From: an uncultured Bacteroidia bacterium
Lineage (GTDB): Bacteria; Bacteroidota; Bacteroidia; Bacteroidales; Prolixibacteraceae
Assembly: GCA_903927965.1 (NCBI GenBank)
Contig: CAIYPA010000360.1
Location: 1-56,734, forward strand
DNA length: 56,734 nt
Direction of reading: 5' to 3'
Part shown: positions 33,840 through 41,686 of the stretch, one piece after another
How the letters are laid out: every line of letters starts with the position of its first letter
How positions within the stretch are numbered: the stretch's first letter is position 1
Program-made: the position numbers and the translations under genes
The notes under the pieces: generated by a model
The model's database searches: none
Told to the model about the DNA's origin: nothing
Seen by the model: the letters and a program-made list of their open reading frames with translations, nothing else

Positions 33840-34811
33840 ATGAAGGAAATTATTCCTCCCGTGGCAAGGGAGCTACTAGAAGCAGAACTGACTGCTGGCA
33901 AATTCCAACGGAAAACAAACAAAGCCGATAACGAGATCTATATCCTCTCCCACCACGATTCTCCCAATCTCATGCTTGAAATCGGGCGGTTACGTGAGCT
34001 GACTTTTCGCTCTGCTGGTGGTGGTATTGGAGAAGAAATAGATATCGACAAATATGATACTTCTGAAGAAAATTATTACAATCAATTGATTGTATGGGAT
34101 CCAAGTCGCCGTGAAATTTTGGGAGGTTACCGGTATATCCATTGTGCGGGTATCCCACGCGATGAGACCGGCGAAGTTCCTTTGGCCACCTCACATCTTT
34201 TCCATTTTTCAGACCAGTTTATCGATGATTACCTTCCCTATGTTATTGAGCTTGGACGATCGTTTGTTCAACCCGATTACCAGTCAAGTAAGGCAGGTGC
34301 CAAAGCGCTTTTCGCGCTCGACAACCTGTGGGACGGACTTGGCGCACTTGTGATCGATCATCCCGATATCAAATATTTCTTTGGGAAAGTGACTATGTAC
34401 ACACAGTACAACCAGCATGCCCGCAACCTGATCCTCTATTTTTTTGAAAAATACTTTCCAGATCCCGACAAGTTGGTGAGGCCAAAAAAACCAATGCCCT
34501 ATTCTGCCGATTTTGCCCACCTCGAAGAGCTGTTTTCAGGAAAAGGTTACGACGAAGCCTATAAGATACTCTCCGCCGAGGTCCGGAGCTTTGGTGAGAA
34601 CATTCCTCCGTTAATCAATGCCTATATGAGCCTCACACCTACGATGAAAACGTTTGGGACAGTGATCAGCGATGAATTCGGGGATGTGGAAGAGACGGGG
34701 ATCCTTCTCAGCATTGATGATATGTACGATACCAAAATCGACAGGCATATCTCGACTTATCTTGAAGAACTTGCTGATAAACAGGATAATCCAAAGGTAA
34801 GATTTCAATAA
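33840..34811 (+). CDS. glsB: GNAT-type N-acyltransferase, glycine-lipid GlsB-like
   Basis: 323 residues. RELTFRSAGGGIGEEIDIDKYD, LIVWDPSRREILGGYRYIHC and YVIELGRSFVQPDYQ are motifs of the OlsB-like (hemolysin/acetyltransferase) family. In Bacteroides the homologue attaches a 3-hydroxy fatty acid to glycine, and GlsA then adds the second chain. The 363-bp gap with repeats suggests separate transcription from glsA. Ornithine or another amino acid substrate is the alternative. Confidence 0.78.
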   Translation: MKEIIPPVARELLEAELTAGKFQRKTNKADNEIYILSHHDSPNLMLEIGRLRELTFRSAGGGIGEEIDIDKYDTSEENYYNQLIVWDPSRREILGGYRYIHCAGIPRDETGEVPLATSHLFHFSDQFIDDYLPYVIELGRSFVQPDYQSSKAGAKALFALDNLWDGLGALVIDHPDIKYFFGKVTMYTQYNQHARNLILYFFEKYFPDPDKLVRPKKPMPYSADFAHLEELFSGKGYDEAYKILSAEVRSFGENIPPLINAYMSLTPTMKTFGTVISDEFGDVEETGILLSIDDMYDTKIDRHISTYLEELADKQDNPKVRFQ

Positions 34812-34871
34812 CAGGGAGGGTTGGTTGATTCAGGGAGAATGTAGGTTATTGGGGTTTTGAGATGCAGAAGA

Positions 34872-34910
34872 ACTGCGGCTGGCAACTGATGACTGGCAAT
34901 TGGCAACTGG
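34872..34910. repeat. Low-complexity CTGGCAATTGGCAACTGG tract
   Basis: Reverse-orientation member of the same family as 4264-4314, in the gap between two convergent genes. Confidence 0.6.
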
Positions 34911-34943
34911 ACTATATTGAAACAACGAAATTCATTCCGTCGA

Positions 34944-36770
34944 TTACGGGTGCAAATGTGTTAAATCCCCATTATCCAACCACATTCTTAATTTTATTTC
35001 CTCCTCCGTTTTCCTCCGCATTTCAACATCCGGTTTCAGTGTTTTTAAAACATTGGTTTTATAACTACGGGTAAAATCGAAAATCCGTTTGGGATAATAA
35101 ATAAACACCTCCCAATTGTTTTTCAGGTTATGACGGTACTTCATTTTCGATGGCGATATAAGAATATATTTCAAGACGAATACCAGTTTTTGTAAATGGC
35201 TGATCTGATTTAAGGTGGCAATAGGACCATTTAAATTTACATCACGGAAATACAGAATTCTATTCAGTGCTGCTTCTTTTATCTCCTGGCTAAGTTCAAT
35301 ATTAAGGGACTTAAAAAATTGATCGGGGATGTTTGCCCCTACTGTATTTTTCGCCAGCCATCCGACCAATGCAAACCGATGGACAAAATTGGTCTCTACT
35401 ATTTTATTTGCTATCACCTCCCAATTAATATCCTTTTGGTATTTTTTTGTAATTACCAAGATATCCATTAAGTTTTTTAAAGAAGGTAGTAATCCATCAT
35501 TTAAACCAATATGGAGCATGATTTGAAACACGAGTGCAGTGGGCTTGAATACAAGGGCAATGCCTTTCCCAAATTGCTTACCTTCGGTTTCACCGATCAG
35601 CCATGCCATTGTTTTCTTTGTCCCTGAAGTTTGAAACATTGGTTGAAGTAATGTCCAATGAAGTTCTATGCTTTTTTTACCTTTTTTGGTAAACGGAGGC
35701 AAATGCCGGTTGTATTTTTTTAAATTTTCTATCGTAAAGTAGTCGCTGCTATAACCAGCCTCAACCAATAACCCTAAAACTTTGAGTATATCTTCCTCTT
35801 TAACCATAATATCGATATCTCCCATGGGCCTTAACGAAGGAGAAGGGTAAACATGAAAAGCCAGGTGCGACCCTTTCAGGAATATGAATGATATCCCATT
35901 TGTTTCGAATAGAATGGAAAGCTCGTCCAATTCATGCAGGTGTTTAAGGTTGCCAACTGAGTAATGCATCAATTGAATCCTGATTTTTCGTTGCCAATCT
36001 ACGGGAATAACATCTTCAGATTTTTTTTGTTTGATCGCGTAATAAAGGTAGCCTACAATACCCTGTTGCTGTGCCAATTCGAACGAGTTATTCCAGGCTT
36101 CCGGGGTAAGAACAGGAATTATCGGGTTTTCGCTGTCCAATATGCGGGAGATGTATTGCAGGTTTTCTTTCCCCGCGTCCGTGAACACTTTGTTGGAAAG
36201 CAGTAGTGACTTTTCGTCAACAAAAATCCGCCATGGACGAAATATAATCCAACGTTTCCAGCGGACATCGTACCTGCCAGCAAGAATTTTCCCAATAAAC
36301 AAATGGGCATGACCATTCTGATATTTGTTTATTTTAGGTTTATATCTCTTGGGCAATAATTTGATAAATAACCCTGAACCGGATATCAAATGATACACAA
36401 AAGATAACAACCTACGGAAAAATTTAAAAAATATTTTTCTGATTTGAAGATATCGATGCAACAATTGCCCGATTTTGCCCCCGCTCACCCTATAATGTTT
36501 TTCGCCCCGGTAGGCCGCAACAACTTTACCCTGAATATCCTTTTGAACAATGGGCTCGTCATCTGTAAGATTGTTGTCGCCACGTGTCGTGAAGCCAAAC
36601 CTGGTATGTTTAACAATCCGATGCACAATGGTTTTCTGGTTTCCATCGATAAACACAACAACATCGCCGATATGATAAGAATCAGCAGGTTCTATTTCCA
36701 AAATCATAGGTTCGCACAAGGTTGGGTCCATGCTATTGCCCACCATGGAATAGATCTTCTCCTGCCTCAT
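34944..36770 (-). CDS. S26-type peptidase fused to NTP_transf_5 nucleotidyltransferase (RiPP cassette)
   Basis: 608 residues. N-terminal ~90 residues: MVGNSMDPTL (Ser13), GDVVVF, TIVHRIVKH (His50) and TTRGDNNLTDD (Asp65, Asp70/71), a signal-peptidase layout with His in place of the usual Lys. No clear membrane anchor precedes it. Residues ~220-560 match the uncharacterised nucleotidyltransferase family: FIFLKGSHLAFHVYPSPSLR then PMGDIDIMV with metal-binding D318 and D320. It follows the ScmF-like gene by 1 bp. I infer leader cleavage by the first domain and nucleotidyl or sugar-phosphate addition by the second. Confidence 0.82.
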   Translation of the reverse strand: MRQEKIYSMVGNSMDPTLCEPMILEIEPADSYHIGDVVVFIDGNQKTIVHRIVKHTRFGFTTRGDNNLTDDEPIVQKDIQGKVVAAYRGEKHYRVSGGKIGQLLHRYLQIRKIFFKFFRRLLSFVYHLISGSGLFIKLLPKRYKPKINKYQNGHAHLFIGKILAGRYDVRWKRWIIFRPWRIFVDEKSLLLSNKVFTDAGKENLQYISRILDSENPIIPVLTPEAWNNSFELAQQQGIVGYLYYAIKQKKSEDVIPVDWQRKIRIQLMHYSVGNLKHLHELDELSILFETNGISFIFLKGSHLAFHVYPSPSLRPMGDIDIMVKEEDILKVLGLLVEAGYSSDYFTIENLKKYNRHLPPFTKKGKKSIELHWTLLQPMFQTSGTKKTMAWLIGETEGKQFGKGIALVFKPTALVFQIMLHIGLNDGLLPSLKNLMDILVITKKYQKDINWEVIANKIVETNFVHRFALVGWLAKNTVGANIPDQFFKSLNIELSQEIKEAALNRILYFRDVNLNGPIATLNQISHLQKLVFVLKYILISPSKMKYRHNLKNNWEVFIYYPKRIFDFTRSYKTNVLKTLKPDVEMRRKTEEEIKLRMWLDNGDLTHLHP

Positions 36771-36771
36771 G

Positions 36772-37827
36772 CTAAATTAGTCTTGTTGCCGGGAATAAAC
36801 CCTCTTCCTCAGCCTTTTCACAAAACCAGAATGGGGCGGTCAAATCCTGACTCCGGTAATAGTTTTGGGCCACGCATGAGCCAAAGCATTTTGATTTCAA
36901 CAGGCACCGCGAACAAATTCCTTTCATTTTCAAAGGGATATCCTCCCTGATTTTCAAAAGAACAGGATGTTCGTTCCAAATTGTTTCAAGTGGATCTTTA
37001 CCTGCTTCACCAAAGACCAACTCGGGAATTTGCTCACCTATCCCGCAAAGCGCATATTTCCCGGTCGCCAAAACACCCAAAATATTTTTGATGCCACAAG
37101 CTCCCCAATTTTTACTGAGCTTGCTCAAAGGCCTGAAAGCTACAGGATAGTCGAAATACAAATGGAGTTCAGTGGTCTTCTGCAGTTCAAATTCAACCCT
37201 TTTTCCAATTTTGATCAACTCCTTCAGGCTCAGTGTTTCATCCTGGCCATGAAGCACCTCTCCCCGCGCAGTAGGTTGGATGATGTTGAATTTTATAGAT
37301 TTTGCGCCAAGTCGTTCACCATAACCGATTATTTTGGATAGTTCGGCAACATTGTGGCGCATCAGCGAGAAAATAATCTGTGGGCGTAAACCTGCCTCGG
37401 CCAGATAGCCAACAGCATTACATGCAGCGACAAAAGATCCTTTAACGCCCCGAACCCATTCGTGGGTTTCGGCAGTGGCACCATCCATACTGACCGATAT
37501 CGATACCTTTTCGTGACCGGCAATTTTGGCAACAAGTTCTTTTGTACAAAGCATCCCATTGGTTTCGATGTTGAGGCGAAGGTTTTTCTCTTTAATGAGA
37601 TCCAAAATTGTCTCAATTTCAGGATGTAACAGTGGTTCGCCTCCTGTTAGTTTAACTGCCTCTAAACCCAAAGGCAGCGCTTCTTTCAGAATTTTCCGCA
37701 AAAGGGAAAGATCAAGAACCGGATATTTAATGCCCAAGGCATCATATTTTGGAGCCAGCCAGCAATGGCGGCAAGACAGGTTGCAACCTTCGGTGAGGTA
37801 GAGGTATAACTGTGTCAATGAAGCCAT
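36772..37827 (-). CDS. scmF: Radical SAM/SPASM peptide maturase, ScmF-like
   Basis: 351 residues. The start LYLYLTEGCNLSCRHCWLAP holds the CxxxCxxC cluster (C15, C19, C22); KLTGGEP and VSISVSMDGATAETHE are further rSAM motifs. The C-terminal half has a SPASM-like Cys set (ACGIKN, YALCGIG, CSRCLLKSKCFGSC, FWFCEKA) for extra 4Fe-4S clusters. The sequence fits the ScmF family of the SynChlorMet cassette (Haft and Basu naming), as recalled. Likely installs a thioether or C-C crosslink on the small peptides encoded just upstream. Confidence 0.85.
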   Translation of the reverse strand: MASLTQLYLYLTEGCNLSCRHCWLAPKYDALGIKYPVLDLSLLRKILKEALPLGLEAVKLTGGEPLLHPEIETILDLIKEKNLRLNIETNGMLCTKELVAKIAGHEKVSISVSMDGATAETHEWVRGVKGSFVAACNAVGYLAEAGLRPQIIFSLMRHNVAELSKIIGYGERLGAKSIKFNIIQPTARGEVLHGQDETLSLKELIKIGKRVEFELQKTTELHLYFDYPVAFRPLSKLSKNWGACGIKNILGVLATGKYALCGIGEQIPELVFGEAGKDPLETIWNEHPVLLKIREDIPLKMKGICSRCLLKSKCFGSCVAQNYYRSQDLTAPFWFCEKAEEEGLFPATRLI

Positions 37828-38014
37828 TTGATCAATTGATTCACGTTTTAGAAAATATTTGAACAGACCTGATTATTCCTTGGGAAAACTATTTAATTCA
37901 AACCTATGCATTGGCACATAAAAACAAAAGAACCCTATGATAACGTCAAATAGATATTTTTTTGATTTTCAATCGAATAAATGAATTTATGCGTTTGAAA
38001 TAAGCCAATAATAA

Positions 38015-38182
38015 CTAAAAATTTCCACCATTATAACAGGAAGTTAAATCACTGGACCCACTGACACAACCAGGTGGAGTGCCCATTGCCTCTCCAATGC
38101 CATTCAAATCAACCAATTTGGGAATTTGATATACTTTGTCTACTGTTTGTTCAGAAAGAATCCTGTTGTCCTTGTTTTCCAT
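38015..38182 (-). CDS. scmA: RiPP precursor peptide 1 (ScmA-like)
   Basis: 55 residues from the ATG at 38182; an upstream in-frame start 10 codons earlier is not shared by the paralogues. Leader MENKDNRILSEQTVDKV then YQIPKLVDLNGIGEAMG; core TPPGCVSGSSDLTSCYNGGN. Two Cys are 9 residues apart (CVSGSSDLTSC), as in precursor 3. Ser, Thr and Tyr in the core give sites for the cluster's kinase and sulfotransferase. Closest to scmF (187 bp). Confidence 0.8.
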   Translation of the reverse strand: MENKDNRILSEQTVDKVYQIPKLVDLNGIGEAMGTPPGCVSGSSDLTSCYNGGNF

Positions 38183-38213
38183 AATACGATGATTTAATTT
38201 AATATAATACAAA

Positions 38214-38221
38214 CAAAAATA
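38214..38221 (-). promoter_or_regulatory. Candidate minus-7 element before precursor 1
   Basis: TATTTTTG on the minus strand, 31 bp upstream of the precursor-1 ATG. Fits TAnnTTTG; minus-33 not clear. Confidence 0.3.
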
Positions 38222-38255
38222 TTTTTCAAATTGGTAAGATATATGCCAATTTTAA

Positions 38256-38426
38256 CTAAATCTCTGCACTCCCACCTGTTCCACACGCAAAAGCACCTGA
38301 TCCAGGATTACAATTATATGGAGCGCACTAAGCCCCATCAATGGTGTTAAGATCAACCAGTTCAGGAATTTGATATTCTTTGCCATCTTTTTGATCAGAA
38401 GAAACCAAGTTGTCGTGGTTTTCCAT
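38256..38426 (-). pseudogene. scmA: RiPP precursor peptide 2 with in-frame TAG (broken or recoded)
   Basis: From the ATG at 38426 it reads MENHDNLVSSDQKDGKE then YQIPELVDLNTIDGA, then TAG (38330-38328, codon 33), then CAPYNCNPGSGAFACGTGGS and AEI to a second TAG. The core downstream of the stop stays open, in frame, and keeps Cys/Gly/Ser content. Aligned sisters have ATG (precursor 1) and TTG (precursor 3) at the TAG position, so one T-to-A change from TTG explains it. It yields leader only unless suppressed. Absent from simple ORF calls because of the stop. Confidence 0.8.
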
Positions 38427-38486
38427 AATTCATTGTTATAATTTGAAGTAAAGTAAACTGACCTTACAGAAACACAAATTACTTAA

Positions 38487-38648
38487 TCATAATGCAAAAC
38501 CAGTTATACATTTAGAATCAGCACTTGATCCACTGGTACAGATTAATTCTCCCAATGCCGCACCAATACTGTTCAGATCCACCAATTCGGGAATTTGATA
38601 TTCTTTGTCCACTGTTTCGTCACAAAGAATCATGTTGTTGTTTTTCAT
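38487..38648 (-). CDS. scmA: RiPP precursor peptide 3 (ScmA-like)
   Basis: 53 residues: leader MKNNNMILCDETVDKE then YQIPELVDLNSIGAALG, core ELICTSGSSADSKCITGFAL. Cys spacing CTSGSSADSKC matches precursor 1. It is the first of the three after scmC (57-bp gap). The 22 bp before each ATG of precursors 2 and 3 are nearly the same (TTCAAATTATAAC...ATT), supporting tandem duplication. Confidence 0.82.
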   Translation of the reverse strand: MKNNNMILCDETVDKEYQIPELVDLNSIGAALGELICTSGSSADSKCITGFAL

Positions 38649-38670
38649 AATACGAGGTTATAATTTGAAC

Positions 38671-38678
38671 CAAATATA
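38671..38678 (-). promoter_or_regulatory. Candidate promoter element for the precursor peptides
   Basis: TATATTTG, a perfect TAnnTTTG, on the minus strand 22 bp before the precursor-3 ATG in the short gap after scmC. It would give the peptide genes a separate, stronger transcript. No convincing minus-33 box. Confidence 0.42.
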
Positions 38679-38705
38679 GTTAAAAAAAAATCAAATGAAG
38701 ATTTT

Positions 38706-39644
38706 TTACAAACTTTTTTCAATCAGTTCATAAAAATTGCCTGTAAGTGATAAATTTAATCTATTACAAGGCAGTTGTTTGCTCATAAAAATTGCATTTT
38801 CAAACCAATGCATCCTGATTTTTCGGCTATCCATTTGATCCGGATCGTTTCCAATGGCAAACCAATCTTTTGGTTTTCTTATGGGCTTTTCTTCTTCCGG
38901 TCTTTTGGTATTTATTTTGTCTTTGTTTATTTCGTTTCGTGCCAGCATACGAGATGCCTGTTCAAAAGCCGCAACGCAGCACGATACCTTTTCTCCGGGT
39001 GTTAAAAAAGAAATCGTATCGGTTTCGGATTGCGACAAATAGAAGATCGACCCAAGTGGTACTACATCGTCGAATTTCCAGGATCCACCTTCGCCGCCCC
39101 AATAGAAACGGCTCCAGGTAGGATACGGATGTGCCCAAAAGTTGCCTTCTTTGTCTTTTACGACCAAGGTCGTGTCGTCGCAATGGGAAATGAATGGAGA
39201 TGGCAGCCGGCCACTGGCAGTGCTTTTACCTGTACCACCTGGGGCAGCCATCAAAAAACCTTTGCCATCGAGCTCGCCCAGGGCGGCATGAATCAATCCC
39301 CCACCCGAGAGCATCGCAACAGTTCCCAACAGGTTTGCAAACATCATCAACATGCAGGCATAATCATCGGGATCTTCGATCATGAAATTATAGGGTATTT
39401 CGATGTTTTGTTCACGGATCAACTCGAAATGATGGCGGGTCAAGTTATAATAATTAACGCTATCTGGTTGATGTTTAAACGTAATAGTGTATCTTACAGC
39501 AAGATCCGATTTCGGATACTCACCCAGTGAAAATATTTTCCGGTAATCGTTCAAAACGTGCAATACCTGATCGTCGCCCTGAAACAGGACTTCAACACTG
39601 TTCTTTAATCGAAACGATATCTTATGCAACAATGGTTGTGTCAT
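38706..39644 (-). CDS. scmC: HPr-kinase-like ATPase, ScmC-like
   Basis: 312 residues from the ATG at 39644, which overlaps the sulfotransferase stop as ATGA; a start 8 codons earlier is less likely. Walker A APGGTGKST (134-142) and HCDDTT (154-159) resemble HPr kinase/phosphorylase P-loop and acidic motifs. It fits ScmC of the SynChlorMet cassette, as recalled. Related kinases in lasso-peptide clusters phosphorylate a Ser of the precursor, so peptide phosphorylation is a reasonable inference. Confidence 0.82.
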   Translation of the reverse strand: MTQPLLHKISFRLKNSVEVLFQGDDQVLHVLNDYRKIFSLGEYPKSDLAVRYTITFKHQPDSVNYYNLTRHHFELIREQNIEIPYNFMIEDPDDYACMLMMFANLLGTVAMLSGGGLIHAALGELDGKGFLMAAPGGTGKSTASGRLPSPFISHCDDTTLVVKDKEGNFWAHPYPTWSRFYWGGEGGSWKFDDVVPLGSIFYLSQSETDTISFLTPGEKVSCCVAAFEQASRMLARNEINKDKINTKRPEEEKPIRKPKDWFAIGNDPDQMDSRKIRMHWFENAIFMSKQLPCNRLNLSLTGNFYELIEKSL

Positions 39645-40591
39645 ATTTTTTTTGAAATTGAATCCCACAATTCTTTACAATGCAGGTTATAGTCTTGGGC
39701 AATCAAATCGTGACCCACCATTTTCAGCGCGTCCACCTGATAGATTGCCTTGTTTGAATGAACTCTATCCGCTAACAGTTCTGTTTCAGAAATACCTGCA
39801 AAGTCTGCAATGGTACCAAGTTTTTTAGAAATCTCATTGGTTCGGATATAACAATACCTTTCGGGAGACAGTTTTTCGGTTTGGCTTAAAATCGCGCGAT
39901 AACCATTCGCCCAGCTTTTAAACATGACTTCGATGTATTCATCAATGTGCAGAAGGAATTTATCCCTCGAAACTTGGTCGCCACGGGGCAGATCGAATGG
40001 AAAACCATTGTCGAGCTGGCCCGATTGCATTGCTTCCTTAGTAATGTCCATAAAATGATTGATCTGAGATTTGACCCATGATTGAGGATCCCGGATCAGG
40101 CAGATAAATTTGGCATCGGCAAACTCCTCCGATAAAATGTCGATATAATACCGGTTAAAGTATGCAGAATCCATTTCCAGTAATGCTGCGGCATCCCTTA
40201 AAATCAAAAAATTACGGAATTCATGCCTGCTTATTGCCTGTTCCTTAAGTTGGATGTATTTTTGATTGGTATCCCATTGCCAGAACTCATGGCCTGAACG
40301 GAATTTTCCAAATAAGGCAGAAAGCGAAACCGTCCCCGTTTTGGGCAGTCCAAGTGCATACAATCTAAAACGACGTTGTGCACCATTGAGCTTTAAAAAA
40401 TTGAAATAGTCGATGGCATTTTTAAAAGTAAACGCTTTTGCTATCGCAGCAAGATCTGCATTTGGGATACGGATAACATCTGTATCCTCGAATTCTTTTA
40501 GCACATCGTTCTTTATTCCGGATTTTTCCGAAACTGCTTCTAAACTTAAGCCGTCCCTGAGCCGAAGGTACCAAATGTATTTACCGATCAT
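39641..40591 (-). CDS. Sulfotransferase-like protein with N-terminal HTH domain
   Basis: 316 residues from the ATG at 40591, chosen because it gives an ATGA overlap with the radical SAM gene. Residues ~5-52 (WYLRLRDGLSLEAVSEKSGI) look like an XRE-type helix-turn-helix. Residues ~76-316 look like a PAPS-dependent sulfotransferase: LGLPKTGTVSL (80-90; 5'-phosphosulfate loop) and FICLIRDPQSWVKS (162-175; 3'-phosphate loop with Arg and Ser). It is coupled at both ends to RiPP maturation genes, which suggests sulfation of the peptide. The HTH part may bind the leader or DNA. Confidence 0.75.
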   Translation of the reverse strand: MIGKYIWYLRLRDGLSLEAVSEKSGIKNDVLKEFEDTDVIRIPNADLAAIAKAFTFKNAIDYFNFLKLNGAQRRFRLYALGLPKTGTVSLSALFGKFRSGHEFWQWDTNQKYIQLKEQAISRHEFRNFLILRDAAALLEMDSAYFNRYYIDILSEEFADAKFICLIRDPQSWVKSQINHFMDITKEAMQSGQLDNGFPFDLPRGDQVSRDKFLLHIDEYIEVMFKSWANGYRAILSQTEKLSPERYCYIRTNEISKKLGTIADFAGISETELLADRVHSNKAIYQVDALKMVGHDLIAQDYNLHCKELWDSISKKI

Positions 40592-41685
40592 AGGGCCGAA
40601 GATTGTTGTAAGAAGTTCCGATAACAAGCATCCGGGCTAGGGTGGTTTACCTTTTGCGTAAGGTTATATGCCAGTCCCGGGCAATTGCCGGTACAATAAT
40701 CTGTAAAATCACAATTATTACAAAACTCAATGCCTGCAAGTTCAATTTTTTCCCGCTGTCGAAGTTGGTTAAGTTCCGCGCTATTTTGCCATATGTCGAT
40801 GATTTTATCTTTATTGATAAAACCTAAGTTGATATTTGGGAGCATGGTGCAAGGTGAAATTCCACCATCACAATGTATAGAAAGCTTGTTGTTATAACAG
40901 CCACAGGCCATTAAATGGCCTCCTTTTGCGAAAGCCGGTGCGTTTTCATCAAAAGCCCTTTGCATTTTCGCAAAATATTTTGCTTCGGCAAGGGGGCCAG
41001 CAGCAGCAGTGATCCTACCGTTGTATTTTTGATTGAGGTCAACCAGTATGTTCATCGCCTTTATCCGGTCGGCATGGGTCAGCATGATTTCGTCAGCATT
41101 TTTACGGCAATTGCCCAAATAACCCGCCGAATTGGTGCTAAACGATTTAAGGCCAAGGTCTTCAAGCAATAATTTGGCCGCATTCCCCAGATCATCCACA
41201 TTAAAATGATGAATTGTATATCTTACAGGTGTATTTATGCCATATTTTTTTAAAATCTCCAGTCCCCTTATCGCCCCGGCAAATGAACCTTTTCCCCTGC
41301 CTACATCATGAATCTCTGCGCAGGAACCATCCAACGATATCTGAACAGAATCGCATCTGCCAGTTTTTTTGATATAAGCCGCGATATCATCAGTGATTAA
41401 CCCGCCATTCGACAAAAATGCGAACCTCATCCTGTTTTTAACGATCGAATCGATCAATTCTTTTAAATCGTTCCGAAAGAATGGTTCCCCACCCGCCAAA
41501 GTGACTTTCATAACACCAATGGAACCCAATTCGTCGAAAAACCTGGTCCACTCCTGGGTCGTGAGGTCGATGTAGTCGAGGTTCTCATTTTCGAAGAAAT
41601 AGCAATACTTGCACCTTAGGTTGCATTTTGCCGTCAATTCGATATCCAATTCACGGGGCATACGCATGATTCTCTTCCCGGACAT
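40588..41685 (-). CDS. scmE: Radical SAM/SPASM peptide maturase, ScmE-like
   Basis: 365 residues. MPRELDIELTAKCNLRCKYC carries the CxxxCxxC cluster (C21, C25, C28), then VTLAGGEPFFRNDLKELID and SVQISLDGS. The C-terminal SPASM region holds many Cys (ACGCYNN, SIHCDGGISPCTML, FCNNCDFTDYCTGNC). The pattern, including WTRFFDELGSIGVMKVTLAG, agrees closely with ScmE as I recall it. It follows scmD with 1 bp between stop and start. Confidence 0.87.
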   Translation of the reverse strand: MSGKRIMRMPRELDIELTAKCNLRCKYCYFFENENLDYIDLTTQEWTRFFDELGSIGVMKVTLAGGEPFFRNDLKELIDSIVKNRMRFAFLSNGGLITDDIAAYIKKTGRCDSVQISLDGSCAEIHDVGRGKGSFAGAIRGLEILKKYGINTPVRYTIHHFNVDDLGNAAKLLLEDLGLKSFSTNSAGYLGNCRKNADEIMLTHADRIKAMNILVDLNQKYNGRITAAAGPLAEAKYFAKMQRAFDENAPAFAKGGHLMACGCYNNKLSIHCDGGISPCTMLPNINLGFINKDKIIDIWQNSAELNQLRQREKIELAGIEFCNNCDFTDYCTGNCPGLAYNLTQKVNHPSPDACYRNFLQQSSAL

Positions 41686-41686
41686 A

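Noticed and set aside
38328-38330. TAG in precursor 2 as a pyrrolysine codon
   Set aside because: No pyl genes are visible and they are not expected in Bacteroidota; a nonsense change or other suppression is simpler.
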